Assembly (NCBI GenBank): GCA_025403435.1
Contig: CM046340.1
Span: 27,412,210 to 27,476,209, forward strand
DNA length: 64,000 bases
Source: Artocarpus heterophyllus
Lineage: Eukaryota; Streptophyta; Magnoliopsida; Rosales; Moraceae
Direction of reading: 5' to 3'
In this document: in pieces, positions 47,292 through 57,925 of the stretch
Layout of the letters: each line of letters opens with the position of its first letter
Position numbering within the stretch: the first letter of the stretch is position 1
Program-made: the position numbers and the translations under genes
Notes under the pieces: model-generated
What the model saw: only the letters and a program-made list of their open reading frames with translations
What the model was told of the DNA's origin: nothing
The model's database searches: none

Positions 47292-47445
47292 GGTCGGCAG
47301 GCCAATCTGGGTGATCGGCCTGCCGATCATGAAGGTTCGGCCAGTTTGGCCTGCCAGTAGGGCACCCAAATTTCTGCCCCACTATAGGCCTGTCGATCTG
47401 TGACCTTCGGCCTGCCAAACTGTGAGGTCCGGCATGCCGACCGAG
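47292..47445. repeat. Dyad cluster in the copia A leader
   Basis: Units in both directions: GTCGGCAGGCCAAT, ATCGGCCTGCCGATC, TTTGGCCTGCCAG, TAGGCCTGTCGATC, TTCGGCCTGCCAAAC and TCCGGCATGCCGACC. It is the only cluster found outside an LTR. A short frame on the minus strand here is repeat-driven. Confidence 0.82.
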
Positions 47446-47931
47446 CAGAAAACCCTCATTCCAGAAAATACAATTTTAATGCAATTCATCAATTTTATTT
47501 TCAAAAACATAAAATTAGAGACTCATGAAATACCTGGAGGCGCCATCATCAATCTTTAAGATCCGACTTCTCGTTCTGTCTTCTCTGAATAATCATTTAA
47601 TTAAAAAATTCTTACAAATTAAAAATTAAATAACAATTCCTAGACGGAGATGATATTTCGCCATCTAATTACATGAAAAACCTAGATGCATATTCTAACC
47701 TCTAAGGAACCATAACCGGTATGGATTAATTAATTAATAAATAATTAAACAATCATTTAATCAACCATAATTAATTAATAAACATTCACCACATAATCCA
47801 TGACAACATATATATTATATAGAAACCTAGTGTGCCATCTCTCTATAAAATTCAATTCAAGCATAGGAGAGATAAAGATCACAAAATTTATGCATATAAC
47901 ATGATCACAAACTCGTAAATTTATGTAAAAA

Positions 47932-47948
47932 CCATGGCACTGATACCA
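47932..47948 (-). promoter_or_regulatory. Primer-binding site of copia A
   Basis: Minus strand TGGTATCAGTGCCATGG; the initiator-Met tRNA 3' end pairs with TGGTATCAGAGCC. One mismatch (T for A) in the first 12 bases. Confidence 0.7.
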
Positions 47949-47950
47949 AT

Positions 47951-49947
47951 TGTAGCGTAATTTTAAAAATTTTTCATCAGAGTAATTTTCAAAACACAAG
48001 TTTGACATGTTATATGTATAAATTAGACAGATCTTACTAACCTTAGTGTGCTGAAGAACCTCCGCAACCTGTGTAGAGAAGTAACGTTCCAGAAGAGCCT
48101 CAACCAACTGGTATTCTTTGCTAGTCTCTATCCACAATCGGAGTGAGTGTGGGCTCACACGTATAGCTCTTCCACCGATGACTCTCCTTCCAACTAATAG
48201 AGAGAACCCAAAGCTAGTGTTCGTGATTTGTGAACAAAAGCTCTCAGGGAGTTTTCAGATGCTCACTAGAAGAGTATCACTCTTAATCTCTCAAATTAAT
48301 CTGAGTAAATCATGAGACTCACTCCCTTTATATATCTATTGGTCCTGGGGTCAATCCGTATCAGATTAGGTCTCAAAAACTCAAAACAGAATCAAGTTCA
48401 GATCAATATCTGATAAGATCTGCGTGAAAATGCATAATCTTATCACTCGCTGATCGGCAGGCCGAACAAGCCCCATCGGCAGGCCGACCACGTCATTCGG
48501 CAAGCTGAACTCCCGAGAAAAAATCTCCGCGAATCTTTTATTTTCCAACCGAGATTCTGAAGGATAAAGTCTCAGTTTTTATTCAAATAACCCAATAGAG
48601 AAGTTATCTGATCAAAACAAACTTTATCAAGATAATCTCTAAGAAAATAAATCAATTCACAATAATTCTACAAGTTTATCTTGTTCTAATTTGTCCAAAA
48701 TTAAAACAACCGATAAACAGACAAGAATTATTTGATTGCAATAATTTAACAAGTTTATCTTGAACTATTTTCTTACAAAATTAATTCAATCGATAAACAG
48801 ACATGAATTATTTGATTCTTACAAATTTTAAACCAATCTGATAAATCCGACATAAGTCACCAATTATTGGAAAAGCACGCCGTGTTGTTACAGGACTTTG
48901 TGAGCTAGCAAAGGGGACCAAAATGGACCTATAAAGTTCAAGCTCATGATAATTATGAAACCCAATATCCCAGATATACATTTCACAATTATCAACTCCA
49001 ATGCTACTCTACTAAAAGCTTGGAGCTGCACTCTCGAACTTTATAGAATTACGAAGCTTGTGTAGCTAAGTCTCCATGACATATCATAGTGTGTCGCATC
49101 CCCATATGATAATCCATAATAGGCTTGAGGACAAGTTCTGTCTTACCTTCCTGATTATTTTTATCTTACGTTCCATTGTCTCACCATTAGAAAACTTACC
49201 ATCTAAAGATAGTATACCATTCGGTTACACCTATGTATCCAAATGGTTGAGCGCTCTAGTTTTTCAATTACAGGACAACGCATATAAGAGGATATCATTA
49301 CTCCTAAAGTGGTGCTATGGATTCCATATCTATGAATAACAAGTCTATGCTATCAAGAGTCATGCCTCCAACGTACTGGTATGCATACCACTATTGAGAT
49401 GTGGGTGTCACCCTTTGGCACATCAAAAGACACAAGTCAAGACAACGGGCCCACTATTCATCTCAAGATTAAGATACAATACAAATGACTATCTAAAGTG
49501 AATCGATTTGCCAAGACAGAATTATTAATCTAAATCAACTCACTTTATGTCCCGATCCAACACATCGTCACCTATAACAACGTGCCAATGTTTCTATTCA
49601 CAAAGTCCAACTCCGATGGTCAAGATAAACCATCTCCCAAAAGGGATATAGACAACATAACAATCTTTACATGAATAAAGCACCCAACTTTATTCCCTCG
49701 ATTGCGGATCATATGTTTTAGACCGTCACCTTAAGAATCATGTCTTCCACAAAATCAGTCCATCATATGCCAAATTCTTAAGGTTCAGACTGACAGTCTC
49801 AGACTACTGTTTGCTTATCATACATTCAACAAATACGAACGTAAAGAGGACAAGATTTGGTATATATAAATGAATAAATTCTTTATTGATAAAAATGTCT
49901 CCAAAAACGTATTACATTTTTACTCCTTAGGGCATACATGTCTAACA
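47951..49947 (-). repeat. Copia-2 element A 5' LTR
   Basis: 1,997 bp; plus strand from TGTAGCGTAATTTT to CATACATGTCTAACA. Collinear with the 3' LTR at 37,321-39,333, but its PBS-proximal end lacks about 16 bases (the TGTTGGAAACAAAG-type start of the other copies). It holds a dyad cluster at 48,452-48,514 and an inverted TATA-like TATATAAAGG near 48,323. The two LTRs differ at many sites, so A is not recent. Confidence 0.93.
48452..48514. repeat. Dyad cluster in copia A 5' LTR
   Basis: Three units matching one-to-one those at 37,838-37,897: ATCGGCAGGCCGAAC, ATCGGCAGGCCGACC and TTCGGCAAGCTGAAC (third unit decayed by two transitions). Confidence 0.9.
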
Positions 49948-50965
49948 TATAGTTCAAGCTCCCGATAATTTTGAAACCCAACATCCCAGATATACATTTC
50001 ATAATTATCAACTCCAACACTACTCCACTAAAAGCTTTGAGCTGCACTCTCGAACTACATAGAATTACGAAGCTCGTATAGCTAAGTCTCCAAGACATAT
50101 CATAGTGTATCGTATCCCCATATGATAATCTATAATCGGCTTAAGGACAAGTTCTGTCTTACCATCTCGATTATTTTTATCTTACGTTCTATTATCTCAC
50201 CATTAGAAAACTTACCATCCAAAGACAGTATACCATTCGGTTACACCTATGTATCCAAATGGTTGAGTGCTCCAGTTTTTCAATTACAAGATAACGCATA
50301 TAAAAGGATATCATTATTCCTAAAAAGGAGTTATGGATTCCATATATATGAATAAAAGGTCTACGCTATCAAGAGTCATGCCTCCAACGTACCGACATGC
50401 ATACCACTATTAAGATGTGGGTGTCACCTTTTGGTACATCAAAAGACACAAGTCAAGACAACAGGCCCACTATTCATCTCAGGATTAAGATACAACACAA
50501 ATGATTGTCTAAAGTGAATCGATTTGCCAAGACAAAATTATTAATCCAAATCAATTCACTTTATGTCCCGATCCAACACATCGTCACTTATGACAATGTG
50601 CCAATGCTTCTATTCACGAAGTCCACTTCCGATGGTCAAGAGAAACTATCTCCCAAAAGGGATATAGACAACATAACAATCTTGGCATGAATAAAGCGCC
50701 TAACTTTATTCCCTCGATTGTGAATCATATGATTTAGACCATCACCTTAAGAATCATGTCTTCCGCATAATCTGTCCATCATATGCCCAATTCTTAAGGT
50801 TTAGACTGACAGTCTCAGACTATTGTTTGCTTAACATACATTCAACAAATATGAATGTAAAGTGTATAAGATTTGGTATATAAATAATGAATAAATTCTT
50901 TATTGATAAAATTGTCTCCAAAAAACATATTACATTTTTACTCCTTAGGGCATACATGTCTAACA
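49948..50965 (-). repeat. 3' LTR of copia-2 element B, second part
   Basis: Starts with the TSD copy TATAG and continues TTCAAGCTCCCGATAATTTT, exactly the LTR position where 37,320 stops. It ends CATACATGTCTAACA at 50,965, followed by the polypurine tract (minus strand TAGTGCAAGTGGGAGAT). Confidence 0.93.
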
Positions 50966-50979
50966 ATCTCCCACTTGCA

Positions 50980-51600
50980 CTAAGTGAGTAAATATGACAA
51001 ATCTCGCATCCCTATAGCTTCCACATGCCTCTCGAAGACTCTCCCAATAAGTGTCTTCGTAAATGGATCTGTTAAATTGTCCTCTAACGTGATCTTGCAC
51101 ACCGTGACATGCCCACCATCTAGGAAGTCCTTTATCACATGATACTTTCGATCAATATGCTTACTCTTCTTATGAAATCTTGGTTCCTTAGCATTAGCGA
51201 CCACAACACTGTTATCACAGTACAGTGATACCGCTTTATCCATTCCAGGAACTACCTCAAGATCCCCAAGGAACTTGCAGAGCCACACTGCTTCTTTCGA
51301 AGCATCACTAGCTGCCACATACTCGGCTTCCATCGTTGAATTTGAAGTTCAATCTTGCTTAGCACTTCTCCAACTGATCGTACTGCAGCCTAGAGTAAAC
51401 ACAAAACCTGAAGTCGATTTCCTAGAATCCAGACAGGATTGAAAATCCAAGTCAGTATATCCTAGAGGAGTCAGGTCCTCACCCGAATATACAAGCATAT
51501 ACCCTCGAGTCCCTCTCAGATACTTGAAAATATGCTTTACCACAACCCAATGGTTCGGTCCTGGATCCGCCTAAAATTGACTTACAATCTCGACGCATAA
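50980..51600 (-). pseudogene. Copia B RNase H
   Basis: Two open parts: 51,543-51,349 (MVKHIFKYLRGTRGYMLVYS, YTDLDFQSCLDSRKSTSGF, ISWRSAKQD) and 51,333-50,980 (MEAEYVAASDASKEAVWLCKF, LYCDNSVVVANAKEPRF, DNLTDPFTKTL). They are separated by a stop (TGA, Cys or Trp region after KQD) that lies in the same frame. Active-site Asp and Glu positions are visible. The protein would end just before the polypurine tract. Confidence 0.9.
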
Positions 51601-51639
51601 CTAATATCTGATCGTGTGAAAAGCTTGGCATACATGAGA

Positions 51640-52620
51640 CTACCTATTGCCGAAGCATAAGGCACCTTCTTCATGTATTCTCTTTGTTCATTAGACTTTG
51701 GAGAGTCTTTCTTAGAAAGAGTAATTCCAGACCTAGATGGTTGCCCACCTTTCTTAGAATCCTACATTGCAAACCTCTTGAGAATTTTTTCTATGTAGCC
51801 GGCCTGGGACAAAGCTATCATTTTGTTCTTCCCATCCCAAAAGATCTAGATACCGAGAACAAAATTAGCCTCTCCTAAGTCCATCATCTCAAACTACTTG
51901 GTCAACCATAATTTGACCGATGACAATGCGGCAACATCATTACCAATCAGCAGAATGTCATCTATATAGAGCAGCAGAAAAACCACCTTTCCATCCTTAA
52001 TGTATTTGTAAACATATGGTTCATCCACATTTTGTGAGAACCCATAAGTCTCGATCACCTGATCAAATCTTATGTTCCAAGAACAAGAAGCCTGCTTAAG
52101 TCCATAAATTGACTTCAGCAACTTACAAACCTTACCCTCTGAACCCGTGACCTTGAACCCTTCTGGTTGTTCCATATAAATGGACTAATCAAGATAGCCA
52201 TTCAAAAAAGCCGTCTTGACATCCTTCTGCCAAATCTCGTAGTCGAGAGCGGCAGTTATGGACAAGAGAATCTGGATGGACTTAAGCATGGCTACAAGCG
52301 AAAAGGTTTCCTCACAATCAATTCCTTCCTTTTGCGTATAACCCTTAGCTGCCAGTCTAGCCTTAAAGGTTTCAACCTTTCCATCCACTCCTCTTTTCCT
52401 CTTGTAGATCCACTTACACTCTATGGGTTTTACCCCTTCAGGAAGATCTATAAGCTCCTAAACCTGATTAGTCTCCATAGACTTCATCTTAATGTTCATG
52501 GCCTCTGTCCAGAGTTTTGAATCAACATCCTCTATAGCTTCTACGTAAGTATAAGGATCCTTGTCATGTTCATCCAGTTCAGCCAAAAAGACCTCCCATT
52601 GAACATATACCTCTCAAGTT
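51640..52620 (-). pseudogene. Copia B reverse transcriptase
   Basis: Seen from 52,500 down: NIKMKSMETNQ with a stop (Trp in A: RVWELVDLP), VKPIECKWIYKRKRG, VETFKARLAAKGYTQKEG, YEETFSLVAMLKSIQ, EIWQKDVKTAFLNGYLD (Trp intact), a stop (TAG, 52,182-52,184, Glu/Ser region), MEQPEGFKVTGSEGK, CKLLKSIYGLKQASCSWN, LLLYIDDILLIGND (YIDD, Val to Ile at the active site) and SSVKLWLTK, then degraded sequence. It shows the uninterrupted empty site (GKVCKLL near 52,130-52,145) for the solo LTR in A. Confidence 0.9.
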
Positions 52621-53310
52621 AACGCCCAATCCTCCCACTACGCCGAAGCCCCTGAAGTTGTTGTTCAGGTTTGTTTGGTTTTTCTACACCGATCGGAACG
52701 GTTTCATTCAGAACCTCCAGAGTGATCGGATCACTCCTTAACTCTGTAAGCACCACTTTGCTTCGAGGTTTAAAGTCGTTCATGTAACTCTCCTCAAGGA
52801 AAGTTGCATTAGTTGAAACCATGACTTTATTTTCCTTTGGGTTATAAAAATAACCCCCTTTAGTCCCTTTTGGATATCCTATAAACATGCAAACTTTCGA
52901 ACGTGCTTCCAACTTATTCGGATCCTTAAACAGGACATGATCCTGACATCCCCATACGTGAATATGGTTTAAGGATGTCTTCGTACCCATCCAAAACTTG
53001 TGAGGAGTTTTAGGGACCGATTTTGAAGGCACGTTGTTCAAAAGATAACATGCGGTTTGTAATGCATATCCCTAAAAGGATAAAGGCAATGATGAATAAC
53101 TCATCATAGACCTAATCATGTCCAACAATGTCCTATTTCTTCTCTCCGCTACGCCATTCTGCTGCGGAGTGCCTGGCGTAGTCAAATGGGATAAAATCCT
53201 ATTTTCTAACAAGTGTTCCAAGAACTCATCAGAAAGGTATTCCCCACCTCGATCTGATCAAAGTGCCTCTATGGGTCTACCCAATTGCTTTTCCACTTCA
53301 GCCTGAAACA
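52619..53310 (-). pseudogene. Copia B integrase, C-terminal part
   Basis: Minus-strand frame 53,041-52,619: [51 protein letters not shown], then SGRIGR ending in TAA (as in A, a Gln codon elsewhere). Upstream 53,170-53,042 gives GTPQQNGVAERR with the Gln codons intact and SLPLSF followed by a stop (Trp expected). It provides the reference for the amber codon in A. Confidence 0.88.
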
Positions 53311-53760
53311 CCCTGAACTTGTCGAAAGTTTTGCTTTTGTGGTGCATCAGTACACATACCCATATCTTGAGTAATCGTCAATAAAAGCGATGAAGTACTC
53401 ATACCCTCCTCGTGCCCGAATGTTCATCGGTCTGCAAACATCACTATGCACAAATTCTAGAACCCCTTTGGCCCTATTGCCCTTAGACCCGAATGGTCTT
53501 TTGGTCATTTTACCCTCCAAACAAGATTCACATTGAGGTATAGATTTCACCTTTAAGTAACTTAAAGGTCCATCCCTTACCAACCTTTGAATCCTATTCA
53601 GGTTAATATGACCAAGGTGCAAATACCAAAGATAAGTCTTATTAGAGTGAGAAGTTTTAAGCCTTTTAGAGTTATTATCATTCATCTCAGTATTAAGCAA
53701 TAAGTCCATCTTAGGTTTGATAAAATATAGATTATTTTGTATCCATCCAGAACAGATAAA
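53311..53760 (-). pseudogene. Copia B integrase core and GAG-pre-integrase
   Basis: Open frame 53,709-53,347: MDLLLNTEMND, TYLWYLHLGHINLNRIQRLV, CESCLEGKMTKRPFGSKGN, LEFVHSDVCRPM, YEYFIAFIDDYSRYGYVY. A single-base loss near 53,346 (CATCAGTACAC versus CATTAGGTACAC in A) shifts the frame after YVY. First catalytic Asp visible. Confidence 0.9.
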
Positions 53761-54390
53761 AGATTTGTTTTAAAGAATCACCACTTTATCATTAAAAGAA
53801 ACCAAGTAGGAGTCTTTAAATAAACAAGCTAAAGAAATTAAATTCCTTTTAAATTTAGGAACATAAAATAATCTTGCAAAAATAAATTCCTATAATTATG
53901 AAAATAAAGATGGACGTCTCCCACTGCTTCCGCTGAGACCAAGGATCCATCGCCCATCTGAAGCGTAAAGTCTTCATGTAGTAGACTTCTCGTTTCTTTG
54001 AACGCCTGCAGAGAAACACAAACATGATTAGTTGCACCAGAATCTATGACCCAGATGTCACTGGATTCCTCAACCAAACAAGTTTCTAAATATAGAAGAT
54101 CACACCTACCTCCTTTAGAAAGGAAGTCCTTGCAATGCTTCTTGATATGCCCGACCTTTCCACAAAGAAGCACTTAAGCTTCTTGGGGTTCTTCTTCTTC
54201 TTCTTCTTGCTCTTAGGTAGTAGCAGGAATAGAGGACTTCCCGTTTTTGGCCCGTTGCTTCTTTCCATTTCTAGAGTTAGGATTGGAACCAGAAGCGGCT
54301 ACCATGTTTGCCTCACCACCCGTAGGAGACTCCTTGATCAACAGTTCGAACTCCTGTAATTGTTTCATCAATTATGTTAAGGTCATATCC
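53761..54390 (-). pseudogene. Copia B gag C-terminus and protease, cut by G3
   Basis: Minus strand: KCFF then a one-codon-scale deletion (CFFVERSGI versus CFFCGKVGHI of A near 54,160-54,170), CGKVGHIKKHCKDFLSKGG, DIWVIDSGATNHVCV (DSG intact, near 54,050), DFTLQMGDGSLVSAEAVGD. Gag N-terminal sequence is cut at 54,390: the plus strand reads TAAGGTCATATCC and then the G3 LTR, where A has CAAGGTCATATCCCGTCTA at 45,776. The remainder of B lies beyond the window. Confidence 0.9.
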
Positions 54391-54670
54391 TATAACGCCC
54401 CCCTTATGGACATCACAGATGTCGTTACATTCATTTATTTAACCTTTATTTTAAAACTATTTGATTAAAAAGATTGTTTGAAAACATAACCCAGGATCCA
54501 TGCATGCATTTTTTTTTATTTTTTTTTACAACATTCTATCACTTAATTCATAATAATAACAATAATAATTTACTTGATCAAAAACATTCTTCAATTAATT
54601 ATAGACTCCAAATAATAAAATCATAATTTAAAAAGAAACATCACAAAATTTTAAAACAATCAGCTCTCAC

Positions 54671-54800
54671 TGATTGACAGGCCAAACTTGATCGGCAGGC
54701 CAGAGAACGTCTATCGGCAGGCTGCCCGAAGCTCTACAAAAACAGGGTTTTAAACTTTTGCTAGGTTCGGCAGGTCGATTATCATTGTTTGGCAAGCCGA
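54671..54800. repeat. Dyad cluster in G3 3' LTR
   Basis: Units GATTGACAGGCCAAAC, GATCGGCAGGCC, TATCGGCAGGCTG, then GGCAGGTCGATT and GGCAAGCCGACC. Fewer units than the matching cluster in the other LTR (62,893-63,063). Confidence 0.85.
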
Positions 54801-57417
54801 CCAACTAAAAAGAAATTAGAAAATTAAATTTTTAAAACAAAAATCAATAATTCAATATGCGAAAGTCCATATACTTAAGATGATAAGATAAAATAATAAA
54901 ACATAATTCGTGAATTCTTTAAAACTTAATAATAAACATGTTCAAATTATAAAACATCGTTTATATCGCTGAAACTTCCTTCTTTGGCATTCTTCCATTT
55001 GCAATTTATCGTGCTTTGCTCACACGCCTTTCCTTGCCGTCCACCTAATTCATGACTTTCTTACCCTTATCTGCAACATGATATAAACTGATTAAGCTAA
55101 AGCTTAGTAAGTAGATTTTTATCTCACAACTTAAAACATCTTATGAACATCATCATAATAGTGCAATAGGCATATTTTCATAGGAACATATCTTTCATAA
55201 CGTTGACCAATTTAAAACTTATTCCATTTTATCTTAAGGGCCCAAGTGTTACACCATAATCATCATCGTAGGCGCGCCAACATAAAAGGAAAAAGGTAGC
55301 TAATCCTAAACCAAACATGACATCATAACATATCATAATATTGGTGTGCAACACTTATTTAGGTGATACATATATATACATATATAAAATTTCATGCTTT
55401 GAATTACGTCATCATCATACTTTTTTAATCATAAACATGTTTCATAAGTAATGAAATTATCTTAAAATCATCATAGATACCATCATGATCATAATTTCAA
55501 ACCTTTATAAAACATATCATGTTGCAGGTGAGAATGTACTTACTTGTGTAGCTTACTTAACCTTAATTAATATTGTAGGTGACAACGCCGCGGTCTCGAT
55601 GTGCTTGCTTCATATTGTGTTCATGCCATACATTAATAAAAATAGCAATTAACATATATTTTCAAGAAACCATGAAATCATCAACACTTCATAATCTCTT
55701 CCAATAACATGTTTCATCATATATCCTTTACATTTCTTGAAAATATCAATTTCATAAAACATGTCATCACTATTAGAACATTAGACTAAAACTGTCAACA
55801 CAAAATACATCACTGACCTCTATGAATTCAAGACTTAATAACTAAACATTTACACATAATTTGAGTACCACACTTGGCAGGGATAAAGTCAACACATAAA
55901 CATGTTATCATAATTTTTCTTTAGGCATAAAAATTACATTTATTATCAAAAACAAGTCATACATCATACACACAAAATCTGGCAGCAATAACTAGGCAGT
56001 GAACAACTTTAAACTTAGGTCCGTTTAAGACATTTTGACACCATAGAAAAATCTACAAAAATTAACATATATAGTAGACATATAGAACTCTAACATATCC
56101 AAAAATTGGCTTCAACAAAAATCGGAGTAGGTCAAAATACACATTTGAAATCAGCAGTAAAACTAACTTCCATCATATTAAGCAGTGAGTTACAAGAGTT
56201 CATCATTTTCAAACAATCAAAACAAATTTATTTAGATTCTAAAATCCTTACTAACAACTTATTAACATACATTACAGTAACATAAAAATATCCTAATGCC
56301 AAATAAAATAATTTAATTATACAAAACATTTCATAACAAAAAATCCAAAAATTTTACTATAAGGGCAGTTTCTAGACCTAGTTTTATTGAAAATTCCGTA
56401 ACACATAAAATACTTATCAAATCATTACCAAACTTTCCAGTTCATAACTTAACAAATATATGAACATTCTTCCCAAATTTTGTGGCAAAAAGCACATTTA
56501 CCCCTTGACCAAAAATCACATTTTCAAACATCATAACCAAACAGCAACATTTTACTATGAATGGCTGAGAGTAGAAAATTCATATCTCATTGTAGAAAAA
56601 TCAAAATAATGTGAAACTTGGAGGAAAATCACCTAACACATATGTGAACATTATATTAAAATTTCAGAGCAAAATAAAATTCATAGATAAAGTTATGGGG
56701 GTCAGAACATAGGGACAAAACAACGTTACCGATCAGCATTAATTTGCAGTGAAGTGGCATAGAGAAGAAAATTCATATCTCAGCTGTAGAAATGTCCAAT
56801 TGAGGTGAAATTTTGATGAACACATACATGAATAACATATTAAAAATTCGTAGCAAAACAAGCTTTTTAGGGAAAGATATGGCAGTCACAATACAAAGTA
56901 TTCAAAATTTCAAGATTGTTGAGAGAGTCTCTTACCTCATAAGAATATTATTCTTGAATTTCTTCCAACAAAAATTCAATATTTCTTTAAGTATTTGCAA
57001 GAAAATAGAGGAGAGAAGGGGAAGAAGAAAGCATGGAGAAGGAAAGTGAAAGAGAGAGTAATAGTAGTGAGAGGTGGTTTACGTGAAAATGCGATAACGT
57101 GAAAGAGAAACCCATTTTCTCTACAATTAAAAGAATTTTCTGAGTAAAAATTTGGGAGAGATTCATGTGGAGATTGGAGGGGAAAATAGGAAAGTCAAAT
57201 CGATTTGCTAATTTTACCATATTTTACTTTTCAAAGGAGGAAACTTCATCAATTAGTTCCAATCAATCAAAAGTCAAAGGTTTCTTTACCAAAATTAGGG
57301 CAATCAATCCAAAAATATGCCAATCAATCACAAATCATCATCCAATCATAACCAATCATCGTAATTATTTCAATAAAAATTTTGGAAAGATCGCTGTTGA
57401 TTACTCGTCATCCATCT

Positions 57418-57505
57418 TCAGCCTGCCGAAGGCATGGAGTCCGGCCTGTCGATGAAATTGCATCGGCCTACCGTTCCATGAGGACAATTCGGCCATGCCG
57501 AACTG
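57418..57505. repeat. Second dyad cluster in G3 3' LTR (opposite direction)
   Basis: CAGCCTGCCGAAG, CCGGCCTGTCGATG, TCGGCCTACCGTTC and TTCGGCCATGCCGAAC. The direction is opposite to 54,671-54,800, as in the solo LTR. Confidence 0.8.
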
Positions 57506-57729
57506 CCATATTTAAAACATTAAATAAATTGTTAAACACACTACATAAATGACATGAACACCTTGAACACATCAATTCTACAGTGGCCGTCACCTGTCAT
57601 AATACTTAATATAAAATAGTTAGTAATATCATAACACAAATTAATATAGAAATTATTTAACAGTCAATATTCATTTAACCTAATCTGTTACATAGAAATT
57701 GGCAGGTGTTAAAATTCTCCCCACCTTAT

Positions 57730-57925
57730 AAGAGTTTCGTACTCGAAACTCAGAACAGTTGCAGATGCTTAGCTCTTATATCATCTTTGCGTTCCCATGT
57801 AGCTTCTTCTACTTGGTCATTTCGCCAAAGTACCTTGACCAATGGAATTTCTTTGCTCCTCAAGGTCTTGGTTTTCTAATCAAGTATCTCCACTGGCTTT
57901 TCTTCATAACTTAAGTCTTCTCGTA
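57730..57925 (-). pseudogene. G3 chromodomain, out of frame
   Basis: The minus strand encodes EDLSYEEKPVEILD, a stop (TAG), KTKTLRSKEIPLVKVLWRN and EEATWERKDDIRAKHLQLF, then the stop. This is the C-terminal chromodomain of plant chromoviruses, thought to direct integration to heterochromatin marks. It lies in a different frame from the integrase upstream, which continues to RRLKL and a stop at about 57,901-57,903. So a frameshift near 57,935-57,960 and the internal stop separate it from integrase. Confidence 0.85.

Larger units (their letters stand above)
46326..47950 (-). other. Copia A untranslated leader with PBS and dyad cluster
   Basis: 1.6 kb between the gag ATG and the 5' LTR with no open frame of note. 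The primer-binding site at 47,932-47,948 reads TGGTATCAGTGCCATGG on the minus strand (initiator-Met type with one mismatch in the first 12), two bases from the LTR. A dyad cluster at 47,292-47,445 lies about 0.5 kb from the LTR. The long leader is unusual compared with the short leaders of many copia elements. Confidence 0.75.
37321..49947 (-). mobile_element. Copia-2 element A, complete with both LTRs, nested
   Basis: Two LTRs (37,321-39,333 and 47,951-49,947) flank gag-pol on the minus strand. The whole is bounded by the 5-bp duplication TATAG and sits inside the LTR of element B. Its own reverse-transcriptase region is split by a solo gypsy LTR (40,481-43,532). Without that insert and one TSD copy the element is about 9.57 kb. 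Order on the minus strand: 5' LTR, PBS, 1.6-kb leader, gag, protease, integrase, reverse transcriptase, RNase H, PPT, 3' LTR, the Ty1/copia order. Confidence 0.95.
54391..57713 (-). repeat. G3 3' LTR
   Basis: Plus strand from TATAACGCCCCCC to CAGGTGTTAAA, about 3.32 kb. The left terminus is TA instead of TG, identical at 62,623, so it was present in the active copy. The right terminus aligned to the solo LTR (TGTAACGCCCACC) is TTTAACACCTGCC. A purine-rich tract (minus AAGGTGGGGAGAA) precedes it. Dyad clusters at 54,671-54,800 and 57,418-57,505; conserved box TAAGCTAAAGCTTAGTAAGT at 55,093-55,112. Open frames near 56,813-57,455 are not supported as genes. Confidence 0.85.

Noticed and set aside
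56813..57455. Open frames at the inner end of the G3 3' LTR
   Set aside because: No recognisable domain; the position is U3-like promoter sequence with GA-rich runs.
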